From JAYWGN01 sp043778255 (GTDB lineage: Bacteria > Bacteroidota > Bacteroidia > Chitinophagales > Chitinophagaceae): DNA of 64,000 nucleotides. The position numbers were made by a program, and so were the translations under genes. The first letter of the stretch is position 1, and every line of letters begins with the position of its first letter. This document shows positions 36,701-43,959 of the stretch, piece by piece. The DNA lies in contig JAYWGN010000034.1 in NCBI GenBank assembly GCA_043778255.1, forward strand, positions 1-64,000, in the 5' to 3' direction. The notes under the pieces are model-generated. The model searched no databases and was not told where the DNA came from. It worked only from the letters and a program-made list of their open reading frames with translations.

Positions 36701-36955
36701 ATGGCATACGAAGAACAAAGAGAAAAAAGTAGAAGAATGATGCAACTATCAGGCTCATTAATTGACCTTGTATTGGGGTTACTAATGGTGGCAGTTGGTG
36801 TTATTATAATAAAAGAAAATCATTTTAAAATACCCCAAATTGTAAAGTTTGTAGAAGATAGAGATGCACTCCTCATTAAAATATTTGGCTACGTAACACT
36901 TGTGTATGGCCTTTGGAGGTTGTACCGGGCTTATGTAAAAATTAAAGATAATTAA
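36701..36955 (+). CDS. Small two-helix membrane protein in the TonB cluster
   Basis: An 84-residue protein with helices at about 18-38 and 58-75 and a charged N-terminus (YEEQREKSRRMM). Family not recognised. Only 3 bp separate it from the PstS-like lipoprotein, and it follows tonB by 67 bp. Co-transcription suggests a role in the same envelope process. Confidence 0.72.
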   Translation: MAYEEQREKSRRMMQLSGSLIDLVLGLLMVAVGVIIIKENHFKIPQIVKFVEDRDALLIKIFGYVTLVYGLWRLYRAYVKIKDN

Positions 36956-36958
36956 CCC

Positions 36959-37867
36959 ATGGTAAAATGTGTTGTAATACTATTAACTGTACTTTTTGCA
37001 AGTTGTAATACTAGCAAACCTAGTGCTACAGCCGAAACAGCAAGAAAAGGTACTTTTAAAATAACAGCCGACGAATCGTTTAAGCCTATTATTGATTCGC
37101 AAATAGCCGTTTTTTTAAGTGCTTATCCCGATATTACAATTAATGTTGTGTACAAATCCGAAGCAGAGTGTTTTAAAGCTTTTGATACTGATAGTGCCAC
37201 AAGGCTTATAATAACTACACGTACATTTAGTACTGATGAGTTGGCTTATTATAATCAAAAATTTCCTAATGGCGTAATGACCGATAAAGTAGCTAACGAC
37301 GGTATAGCGGTATTGCTTAACCCTGCTGCAAAAGATTCACTATTTACCAAAAACGACCTGAAAGAAATATTGTTAGGCATAAGTAAGTACAAATACAAAC
37401 CAGTATTTGACGGCTTAAAAGAAACTAGTAATATTAGGTATATGCTTGACTCCATACTACACCAAAGCAACATTCCTACTACCGTTACAGGGCTCGATAG
37501 CACAAAGGCTGTAATTGACTTTGTGGCACGTAACCCCAATGCTATGGGCTTTGTAGGGGTTAGTTGGGTAGGTAACGATCAAGATAGTGAGCAACTTTCC
37601 TTTTTACGAAAAGTTAAAATTGCATCAATAAAATGTGAAAGTTGTAGCTTACCACTCTATAAAAAGCCCTACCAAGCCAATATTGCTACCAAACAGTATG
37701 CTTTGGTACGTGGTTTGTATTATATAGTTAAGAATGACCAAGGTGGTGTGGCTACTAACTTTGCTAAATGGTTGGAACAAGAACGAGGACAACTCATTTT
37801 TAAAACAGCCTATTTAGTACCAACCAAATCACCCGTATTTGTTCAAGAGGTTGATGTAACACAATAA
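36959..37867 (+). CDS. PstS-like substrate-binding lipoprotein
   Basis: A 302-residue lipoprotein. The lipobox LFASC places the acylated Cys at residue 16. A type II periplasmic-binding fold follows: FKITADESFKPIIDSQI, then RLIITTRTFSTDEL, then GIAVLLNPAAKDSLFTKNDL, as in the phosphate-binding PstS superfamily. No pstCAB genes are adjacent, and the neighbours are TonB and a TPR protein, so phosphate uptake by an ABC transporter is not implied. The ligand is unknown. Confidence 0.8.
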   Translation: MVKCVVILLTVLFASCNTSKPSATAETARKGTFKITADESFKPIIDSQIAVFLSAYPDITINVVYKSEAECFKAFDTDSATRLIITTRTFSTDELAYYNQKFPNGVMTDKVANDGIAVLLNPAAKDSLFTKNDLKEILLGISKYKYKPVFDGLKETSNIRYMLDSILHQSNIPTTVTGLDSTKAVIDFVARNPNAMGFVGVSWVGNDQDSEQLSFLRKVKIASIKCESCSLPLYKKPYQANIATKQYALVRGLYYIVKNDQGGVATNFAKWLEQERGQLIFKTAYLVPTKSPVFVQEVDVTQ

Positions 37868-37899
37868 CAATTTAAACAAAAAGTAAAACTTAAAACACA

Positions 37900-39657
37900 A
37901 TGACAAAGTCGCTTAAAATGTGCATCTTATTTTCATTTATTTTTTTGGTAAATAATGCTACTGCACAAAGCATTGATAATGCAAAAAAATTGTTCAATTA
38001 TGAACGATACGTTTCAGCCAAAACAGAGTTGCAAAAGTTGCTAGCAGCCGACCCTAAAAATGCCGATGCAAATTATTGGTTAGTACTCAGCAACCTAATG
38101 ATGTACGATATGAAAGCCGCCAAAGCCTCTATAGCAGCTGCTTTAGCTGCTAATCCTAATAATGCACTAATAACTGTAGCAGCAGGGCATGTAGCACTAT
38201 TTGATAATAACAAAGCTGAAGCCCGTAGTAAGTTTGAAACCGCTATAAGCCTAAGCGATAAAAAAACATTGAACCAAACACTTATAGCAATTGGTAGAGC
38301 AAATGGTACAGCAAGTATAGCCCAAAGCGAACCCGACTACGGTATTGAAAAGCTCAATATAGCCTTAGTAAAAGAACCCAATAATGTAGATATATTAATA
38401 ACCCTTGGCGACTGTTACCGTCGTAAAATTGATGGTAGCAATGCAGTACAAAATTATACTAAGGCAGCTAATATGGCACCACAAAATCCTATACCAGTGT
38501 ACCGTATGGGGCAAGTGTACAAAACACAAGATAACTGTAACTCACTTATCAAATATTTTACAGAAGCCACTACACGTAATGCTGAATTTATGCCAGCTTA
38601 CCGTGAGTTGTTCGATAGCTATGCCAACGACGAAAGCCAGTGTTACAACATAGCCAATGCCCGTACTTTTTTAGATAAATTTATTGCCACATCTGACCCG
38701 GGGTTTGATGCCGATAAAATTAAAATGACCTTTTGCTACTACAATAAAGATTATGCCTGTGCCCTCACCGAAGCTAATGCAATAAGCACAAAGTATGATG
38801 AAAAAGCAGCAACCGATATGTTACTTTGGAAAGGTTATATATATGACAAAACTAGAGATTCAGTAAATGCATTAGCCTCACTCGAAAGTTACTTTATAAA
38901 GCAACCCGATTTTGATTATCGCATATATAGAAAAGCAGCCGAAATTGCAACTAAAGTACCCGGTAAAGAAATTACCGCTATAAACTTTTACAATAAATAT
39001 TTAGAAAAAGCAGAAGACATAAAAGCAAAAGTATTTGTATATACAAAGTGTGCCGAAATAAATGAAAGAATAAAAAATTACCCCGAAGCTATTAATTGGT
39101 ACAAAAAAGTAATTGAATTTAAAGATGCACCAACCAATGCCGATTATTACAAACTTGGAGTGGCACAGTACAACCAACAAGATTACGTTGGCGGTATAGC
39201 CACATTTAGAACTTACTCCGAAAAGTTTGCAACCGATTACCGTGGCAACTTTTGGGCTGCACGTTGCAATGCCCAACTTGATAGTACAGGCAAACTTGGC
39301 CTAGCCATTGATGATTATGAAAAATGTATAAAAATAGCAGAACTAGAGCCAGAAAAAAACAAAAAACCATTAGTAGAAGCCACCAAATACTTAATAGCCA
39401 CCTATGTAAATGCCAAAAATGATAAAGTAAATGCAAAGCTAAATTTGGAAAAGTTAAAATTAATAGACCCAACCAATGGCGAAATTGTAAACTTTGAAGC
39501 AATGCTGAGTGGAGCCAAACTACCACCACCACCCAAAGCTGTAACTACACCTGTTATAAAAACACCAGGCGTAAAACAACCAGCCATAAAAGCATCAGCC
39601 GGAACTACCATTAAACCAGGTACTGTACCCAAAAAAGTACCTACACCAAAACGTTAA
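37900..39657 (+). CDS. Secreted TPR-repeat protein
   Basis: A 585-residue exported protein with a signal peptide (residues 1-23, ending NATAQ), then about a dozen TPR-like repeats (NADANYWLVLSNLM, NNVDILITLGDCYRRK, ENERIKNYPEAINWYKKVIE type) and a Pro/Lys/Thr-rich basic tail (about 540-585). It is the last gene of the TonB cluster and is followed by a terminator. It is probably a periplasmic scaffold. The basic tail could contact peptidoglycan or the outer membrane, but that is speculative. Confidence 0.83.
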   Translation: MTKSLKMCILFSFIFLVNNATAQSIDNAKKLFNYERYVSAKTELQKLLAADPKNADANYWLVLSNLMMYDMKAAKASIAAALAANPNNALITVAAGHVALFDNNKAEARSKFETAISLSDKKTLNQTLIAIGRANGTASIAQSEPDYGIEKLNIALVKEPNNVDILITLGDCYRRKIDGSNAVQNYTKAANMAPQNPIPVYRMGQVYKTQDNCNSLIKYFTEATTRNAEFMPAYRELFDSYANDESQCYNIANARTFLDKFIATSDPGFDADKIKMTFCYYNKDYACALTEANAISTKYDEKAATDMLLWKGYIYDKTRDSVNALASLESYFIKQPDFDYRIYRKAAEIATKVPGKEITAINFYNKYLEKAEDIKAKVFVYTKCAEINERIKNYPEAINWYKKVIEFKDAPTNADYYKLGVAQYNQQDYVGGIATFRTYSEKFATDYRGNFWAARCNAQLDSTGKLGLAIDDYEKCIKIAELEPEKNKKPLVEATKYLIATYVNAKNDKVNAKLNLEKLKLIDPTNGEIVNFEAMLSGAKLPPPPKAVTTPVIKTPGVKQPAIKASAGTTIKPGTVPKKVPTPKR

Positions 39658-39682
39658 ACAGTTCACGTTTCAACCATATTTC

Positions 39683-39720
39683 AAATCCCTTGTTATTAAG
39701 CTAATAGGGGATTTTTTATT
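39683..39720 (+). terminator. Intrinsic terminator after the TPR gene
   Basis: Stem AAATCCC / GGGATTT (39683-39689 with 39708-39714), then TTTATTTT. It separates the TonB cluster from nuoA. Confidence 0.7.
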
Positions 39721-39742
39721 TTAAAAATAGCAAATACTAGTG

Positions 39743-39750
39743 TATTTTTG
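39743..39750 (+). promoter_or_regulatory. Candidate -7 element TATTTTTG before nuoA
   Basis: Exact match to TAnnTTTG, 23 bp before the nuoA ATG and after the terminator of the previous cluster. No clear -33 TTG at the usual distance. Confidence 0.5.
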
Positions 39751-39772
39751 CTAACACAATAATATCTGCATT

Positions 39773-40171
39773 ATGCACATTTTTTTTCTTCAAATAGCTA
39801 CAAGCCAAAGCACTTCAAGTACTTATTTTCCTATAGGTTTACAGTTGGTATTTGCTATATTATTTGTAGGGTTTATGATGTGGCTTACACATGCACTTGG
39901 CCCAACACGTAAAACAGCGGATAAGTTAGAAAACTTTGAAAGTGGAATTGAGCTACAAGGCAATGCAAGGCAACCCATGGCCATCAAGTATTTTTTGGTA
40001 GCCATATTATTTGTGTTGTTCGATGTGGAGGTTATTTTCTTTTACCCTTATGCAGTTAATTTTAGAGAGTTGGGGTGGTCAGGGTTTGTAGAGTTGCTTA
40101 TGTTTATTGGTTTCTTTTTATGTGGGTTTACCTACATTATTAAAAAAGGAGCATTGGAATGGGAGGAGTAA
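39773..40171 (+). CDS. nuoA: NADH-quinone oxidoreductase subunit A
   Basis: A 132-residue membrane subunit of complex I with three helices. It has the family pattern KLENFESGIELQGNARQPMAIKYF in the loop after helix 1 (residues about 46-66) and FLVAILFVLFDVEVIFFYP in helix 2, with the conserved acidic residues. First gene of the nuo locus. A GC-rich repeat element and an octamer array separate it from nuoB. Confidence 0.95.
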   Translation: MHIFFLQIATSQSTSSTYFPIGLQLVFAILFVGFMMWLTHALGPTRKTADKLENFESGIELQGNARQPMAIKYFLVAILFVLFDVEVIFFYPYAVNFRELGWSGFVELLMFIGFFLCGFTYIIKKGALEWEE

Positions 40172-40179
40172 AAAAACAG

Positions 40180-40355
40180 TTTTGGGCGTAACCCTGCAAG
40201 AACAGGGTCAGCCTGTCCCGTATTTTATGCGGGAGGCTATCCGTTCCAACTTGCCTACCGGCAGGCAGGTCTTTTTTGCAAGAAAACGGCAAAAAAGGAT
40301 TTCCACGGAATAAAATCCCGCTTATTGCGGGAATCCCTTACGCATCGTGCCGAAG
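40180..40355. repeat. GC-rich dispersed hairpin element (TTTTGGGCGT ... ATCCCTTACGC)
   Basis: A GC-rich island in AT-rich DNA, starting TTTTGGGCGTAACCCTG and ending ATCCCTTACGC. It contains hairpins ACCCTG/CAGGGT (40191-40208), CCCG/CGGG (40217-40233), a GCCTACCGGCAGGC dyad, and TCCCGC/GCGGGA (40316-40332). From general knowledge, similar modular elements are widely dispersed between Bacteroidota genes. Only one copy was recognised here. It lies inside the nuo locus between nuoA and nuoB. Confidence 0.75.
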
Positions 40356-40446
40356 TAATAAAAAGCAAATGAATTTATAAATAAAACATCAAAAAAAAAT
40401 TAAAAAATAATATCTAAACATAATATCCGTAAGGATTAAGCCGATT

Positions 40447-40526
40447 AGCACAATAGCACATTATCACATTAGCATATTATCACATTATCACATTATCGCA
40501 TTATCAAATCATCAAATCATCAAATT
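40447..40526. repeat. Ten 8-nt tandem units abutting the nuoB start
   Basis: Ten consecutive octamers of the A(G/T)CAnATT family (for example AGCACATT, ATCACATT, AGCATATT, ATCAAATC) with an exact 8-nt period end 3 bp before the nuoB ATG. The array therefore forms the translation-initiation leader. Between this and the GC-rich element there is only AT-rich DNA without features. Confidence 0.88.
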
Positions 40527-40529
40527 ACC

Positions 40530-41153
40530 ATGTCACGCCCAGTACAATACAATAACCACCCAGCACCAGTACCCTTAAGCAATTATGGCAGCAAAAACCC
40601 CGACCTTAGTACCAACATACAGTACCTACAAAATGTACCCGAAGGTCACCAAGGCGAAGGCTTTATGGCAACATCATTTGACAAAATTATTGGCCTAGCC
40701 CGCAAAAATTCCATGTGGCCATTACCCTTTGCAACCAGCTGTTGTGGTATTGAGTTTATGGGTACTATGGGCAGCCATTATGACCTTGCCAGGTTTGGTA
40801 GCGAAAGGGTAGGCTTTAGCCCACGCCAATGCGACCTACTAATGGTAATGGGTACCATAGCCAAAAAAATGGGACCCATACTAAGGCAAGTATACTTGCA
40901 AATGGCCGAGCCACGTTGGGTATTAGCCGTAGGTGCTTGTGCCAGTAGTGGCGGTATATTTGATACCTACAGTGTACTACAAGGCATTGACCAAGTAATA
41001 CCAGTAGATGTGTATGTGCCAGGTTGCCCACCCCGCCCCGAAGGTATAATTGACGGCATACTCCGCATACAAGACCTAATACATAACGAGAGTACCCGCC
41101 GTAGGCATACACCACAGTACAAAGCACTACTCGATGGGTATGGAATACAATAA
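40530..41153 (+). CDS. nuoB: NADH-quinone oxidoreductase subunit B
   Basis: A 207-residue peripheral subunit carrying the N2 [4Fe-4S] cluster, the last Fe-S centre before quinone. Cluster ligands lie in ATSCCGIEFM (adjacent Cys pair), GACASSGG and PGCPPRPEGI. The N-terminal 40 residues are a non-conserved extension. Its leader is an octamer repeat array. A C-run/G-run element follows the stop. Confidence 0.96.
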   Translation: MSRPVQYNNHPAPVPLSNYGSKNPDLSTNIQYLQNVPEGHQGEGFMATSFDKIIGLARKNSMWPLPFATSCCGIEFMGTMGSHYDLARFGSERVGFSPRQCDLLMVMGTIAKKMGPILRQVYLQMAEPRWVLAVGACASSGGIFDTYSVLQGIDQVIPVDVYVPGCPPRPEGIIDGILRIQDLIHNESTRRRHTPQYKALLDGYGIQ

Positions 41154-41156
41154 ACT

Positions 41157-41183
41157 GCCCCCTAAATCCCCCAAGGGGGACTT
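41157..41183. repeat. C-run/G-run repeat element, intergenic copy (reverse)
   Basis: GCCCCCTAAATCCCCC followed by AAGGGGGACTT, immediately after nuoB. Its reverse complement aligns with the elements inside nuoC (41265-41298) and nuoD (42383-42436): CCCCCTTGGGGG, then TAGGGGGCA. This type of element is familiar from Bacteroidota intergenic regions. Confidence 0.75.
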
Positions 41184-41225
41184 AGTAAATTAATAAAAGT
41201 ATAAACTGATTAAAAAAAGAGTAAA

Positions 41226-41780
41226 ATGGAAGATATTTTAAATAATTATAAAGATGTTACCAAGAACCCCCCTTGGGTGGTAGGAGGGCAAGGGGCAGAA
41301 GGACTAGAAAAAGCTTTAACAGAAAAGTTTGCTCATTTGGTTACCAATTTTGAAACGCCTTATGGTATGCTCACCTTTGAAACACCCAAAGAAAACAACC
41401 TAAAAGTATTGCAGTATTTATATGAAGAGTTAGGGTTTCAGTTTATGACAGACCTTACAGCCGTACACTACCCCAATAATGTGGGTAGGGAGTTAGCAGT
41501 TGTATATCACCTACACAACCTTACCCAAAATGTACGAATACGCTTAAAAGTATTTACCAATATAGCCACACCCGATGTATTTACTGCAAGTAAACTATTT
41601 GCATCGGCTAATTTTCAAGAGAGAGAAGCTTTTGATTTTTACGGCGTTAATTTTGTAGGGCATCCCAACTTAAAAAGAATATTAAATGTAGATGAAATGG
41701 ATTATTTCCCCTTACGTAAGGAGTTTCCATTAGAAGATCAAACAAGAGTAGACAAGGACGATGCCATGTTTGGGAGGTAA
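41226..41780 (+). CDS. nuoC: NADH-quinone oxidoreductase subunit C
   Basis: A 184-residue hydrophilic subunit of the 30 kDa type, with FQFMTDLTAVHYPN, VVYHLHNLTQNVRIRLKV, and the signature FASANFQEREAFDFYGVNF, ending DYFPLRKEFPLED. Residues about 14-24 (KNPPWVVGGQGA) are encoded by the C-run/G-run element and have no counterpart in the family that I recognise; the same peptide occurs in NuoD. The fold itself starts after them. Confidence 0.94.
   Translation: MEDILNNYKDVTKNPPWVVGGQGAEGLEKALTEKFAHLVTNFETPYGMLTFETPKENNLKVLQYLYEELGFQFMTDLTAVHYPNNVGRELAVVYHLHNLTQNVRIRLKVFTNIATPDVFTASKLFASANFQEREAFDFYGVNFVGHPNLKRILNVDEMDYFPLRKEFPLEDQTRVDKDDAMFGR
41265..41298 (+). repeat. C-run/G-run element inside the nuoC coding sequence
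   Basis: AACCCCCCTTGGGTGGTAGG, then AGGGCAAGGGGCAG, in frame. It encodes NPPWVVGGQG. It differs from the nuoD copy at two positions and lacks a 15-nt insertion. Confidence 0.8.
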
Positions 41781-41820
41781 AAAAATAAATGATAAACAAC
41801 AATTAATAATTTTAAAAAAT

Positions 41821-42000
41821 ATGAAAAAAAAAATACACCTACCAATATTAATTGAGCAAGATGAGAATAATGTGTTTATTGTTTCATGCCCCAGTTTTAA
41901 AGGTTGCCACTCTTATGGCAACACAATTGACCAAGCTATGAAAAACATACAGGAAGTAATAGAAATTTGTGTAGAAGAAAATAAATTTAAAGCAAAATGA
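41821..42000 (+). CDS. Orphan HicB-like antitoxin domain
   Basis: A 59-residue protein of the HicB/UPF0150 type: LPILIEQDENNVFIVSCPSFKGCHSYGNTIDQAMKN shows the usual xxxEDGxYxAxxPxLPGCxSxGxTxxEAxxN pattern in degenerate form. It is the short form without a DNA-binding tail. No HicA toxin is next to it. Instead its TGA overlaps the ATG of a small membrane protein. It is located between nuoC and nuoD. ATG 41821 fits the domain; the longer frame overlaps nuoC. Confidence 0.78.
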   Translation: MKKKIHLPILIEQDENNVFIVSCPSFKGCHSYGNTIDQAMKNIQEVIEICVEENKFKAK

Positions 42001-42233
42001 AAAAAATATTTAAACATAAAACATTCAACATCTTAAAAATTAGAACAATTGAAGGAATAGTTTTTAGAGGTTTGTTGCGGTTAGTATTTGTTATACTATT
42101 ATGGTTTAAATATATAAGAAATCCAAATGGGTCAACTTTAGTAGTAGCAATATGTATAAGTCTATATACTTTATTTACTATTGATGATTATTTGGAATAT
42201 AAAAAAACAAAAATAGCTTCAAAATTGGTATAA
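41997..42233 (+). CDS. Small membrane protein coupled to the HicB-like gene
   Basis: A 78-residue protein, basic at the N-terminus (MKKIFKHKTFNILKIR), with two likely helices (about 25-38 and 48-64). It overlaps the HicB-like gene by ATGA, which suggests coupled translation. I do not recognise the family, and it shows no HicA features (no GSH motif). A membrane-acting toxin or an unrelated passenger are both possible. Confidence 0.6.
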   Translation: MKKIFKHKTFNILKIRTIEGIVFRGLLRLVFVILLWFKYIRNPNGSTLVVAICISLYTLFTIDDYLEYKKTKIASKLV

Positions 42234-42344
42234 AAAATAAAATTAAATAAAGCAGTAAGACAGGTAAAACCTTCACTTGCTTTTTGTAATACTCAAACAT
42301 AAAAATAAGTATAATTTGAACAATAAAATTTAAAAAATATTGAA

Positions 42345-43652
42345 ATGGAAGAAACTATGAGCAAAACATACGATACTACACAAAACCCCCCTTGGGGGGT
42401 AGGGGGGCAAGATGCAGGGAGGCAAGGGGCAGGTGGGCTTAACCTACTCCTACCCGAAGGCAGTATAGAAAAACAAACTACCACCCTCAACCTTGGGCCT
42501 ACACACCCTGCTACACATGGTGTGTTTCAAAATATATTGGAAATGGATGGGGAACGTATAGTAAGTGCCGAAAGTACGGTTGGTTACATACATCGTGCAT
42601 TTGAAAAGTTGGCAGAGCGGCGTCCTCTATACCAAATAACCACACTAACCGATAGGCTGAACTATTGTAGTAGCCCACTCAACAATATGGGTTGGCATAT
42701 AACCTGCGAAAAACTACTAGGCGTACAAACCCCAAAACGAGTAGATTACCTACGAGTAATTATAATGGAACTAGCTCGTATAAGCGACCACTTAATTTGC
42801 AATAGCATAGTTGGTGTGGACTGTGGAGCTTATTCTGGCTTTTTGTACCTTATGCAATTTAGAGAACTCATTTATGAAATATACGAAGAAATTTGCGGAG
42901 CAAGGCTTACCACCAACATTGGTCGTATAGGCGGGTTTGAGCGAAATTTTAATAACATAGCTTGGACTAAGATTGATAAGTTTCTTGCCGAATACCCTAA
43001 GCAATTAAAGGAGTTTGAAAACCTATTTAATCGTAATAAAATATTTGTAGAACGAACCAAAGGTGTAGGCACTATTAGTGCCGAAATGGCGTTGAACTAT
43101 GGCTACACAGGCCCTAACTTACGTAGTGCCGGGGTAGATTATGATGTAAGAGTACACACACCCTACAGCAGCTATCAAGATTTTGAATTTAATGTACCCG
43201 TAGGTACTACCGGCGACTGTTACGATAAGTTTATGGTACGTAACAATGAAATGTGGGAATCCCTCAAAATAATAACCCAAGCCGTACAAAAAGTACAAGC
43301 TATGAAGGGTGCAGAATCAGAGATATTTCATGCCGATGCACCAGAGTATTATTTACCCAAAAAAGAAGATGTATATACTAAAATGGAGGCCTTAATCTAT
43401 CATTTTAAAATAGTAATGGGCGAAACCGAAATACCAAGTGGCGAAGTATACCAAGCCATTGAAGGTGCAAATGGTGAGTTGGGGTATTACCTTATAAGCG
43501 ATGGTGGTCGTACACCCTACCGTTTACACTTTCGTAGGCCATGCTTTATATACTACCAATCGTACACCGAATTAATTAAAGGTGGTATGCTTAGCGATGC
43601 TATAGTACTTATGAGTAGCCTCAATTTAATAGCAGGTGAGTTGGATGCGTAG
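42345..43652 (+). CDS. nuoD: NADH-quinone oxidoreductase subunit D
   Basis: A 435-residue 49 kDa-type subunit that lines the quinone pocket with NuoB. It has LNLGPTHPATHGVF, GYIHRAFEKLAERR, IMELARISDHLICN, GRIGGFERNF, and the C-terminal LRRPCF-like segment here as LHFRRPCFIYYQ, ending LNLIAGELDA. Residues about 13-32 (QNPPWGVGGQDAGRQGAGG) precede the conserved domain and come from the C-run/G-run element. The true domain begins at EKQTTTLNLGP. Confidence 0.95.
   Translation: MEETMSKTYDTTQNPPWGVGGQDAGRQGAGGLNLLLPEGSIEKQTTTLNLGPTHPATHGVFQNILEMDGERIVSAESTVGYIHRAFEKLAERRPLYQITTLTDRLNYCSSPLNNMGWHITCEKLLGVQTPKRVDYLRVIIMELARISDHLICNSIVGVDCGAYSGFLYLMQFRELIYEIYEEICGARLTTNIGRIGGFERNFNNIAWTKIDKFLAEYPKQLKEFENLFNRNKIFVERTKGVGTISAEMALNYGYTGPNLRSAGVDYDVRVHTPYSSYQDFEFNVPVGTTGDCYDKFMVRNNEMWESLKIITQAVQKVQAMKGAESEIFHADAPEYYLPKKEDVYTKMEALIYHFKIVMGETEIPSGEVYQAIEGANGELGYYLISDGGRTPYRLHFRRPCFIYYQSYTELIKGGMLSDAIVLMSSLNLIAGELDA
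42383..42436 (+). repeat. C-run/G-run element inside the nuoD coding sequence
   Basis: AACCCCCCTTGGGGGGTAGG followed by GGGGCAAG, a 15-nt insertion with an internal near-duplication, and GGGCAG. Same orientation and reading frame as the nuoC copy, giving NPPWGVGGQ. Confidence 0.82.
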
Positions 43653-43670
43653 GGTTTAAATAAATATGTT

Positions 43671-43699
43671 AATGAGATAATTTGCTAATGTGCTAATTA
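43671..43699. repeat. 8-nt tandem units (reverse orientation) after nuoD
   Basis: AATGAGAT, AATTTGCT, AATGTGCT, AATT: three units and a half with 8-nt period. The reverse complement (AGCACATT, AGCAAATT, ATCTCATT) belongs to the same family as the arrays at 30422 and 40447. Confidence 0.7.
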
Positions 43700-43716
43700 T
43701 AAAAAGTAAAATATAT

Positions 43717-43959
43717 ATGAGTAGAAAAATTGGCAAACATATAATTACTTATAATAAAGAAGTAGAATTATACAGACTTTTTTGGGTTGAAAAATTAGGA
43801 GCTTACCCCACTAAAATTGAGAAAGTTATAAGAATTACTACTTTTGAAGAAATGAATAAAGAAGATGAACTTTTGAACAGAGAATTTGAAAACTTTGTAA
43901 ATAATAAAATGAGCGTAAAACAATGTTACCATTTAACGACCAACAACTGCAAGACGTAA
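43717..43959 (+). CDS. Hypothetical 80-residue protein between nuoD and nuoE
   Basis: A short charged protein (RKIGKHIITYNKEVELYRLF, TTFEEMNKEDELLNREFENF) without membrane segments or motifs I recognise. Its last 37 bp overlap the start of nuoE in another frame. The reading frame has a plausible codon composition up to about residue 65, then reads through nuoE DNA. It may be a real small gene truncated or extended by the overlap, or a chance frame. Confidence 0.45.
   Translation: MSRKIGKHIITYNKEVELYRLFWVEKLGAYPTKIEKVIRITTFEEMNKEDELLNREFENFVNNKMSVKQCYHLTTNNCKT

Noticed and set aside
36959..37867. Complete phosphate ABC transporter locus
   Set aside because: The PstS-like lipoprotein has no pstC, pstA, pstB or phoU neighbours.
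40107..40313. Plus-strand 68-residue reading frame after nuoA
   Set aside because: It begins inside nuoA and runs through the GC-rich repeat element; no family resemblance.
42293..42490. Minus-strand 65-residue Pro/Cys-rich reading frame
   Set aside because: It is the antisense of the C-run/G-run element inside nuoD.
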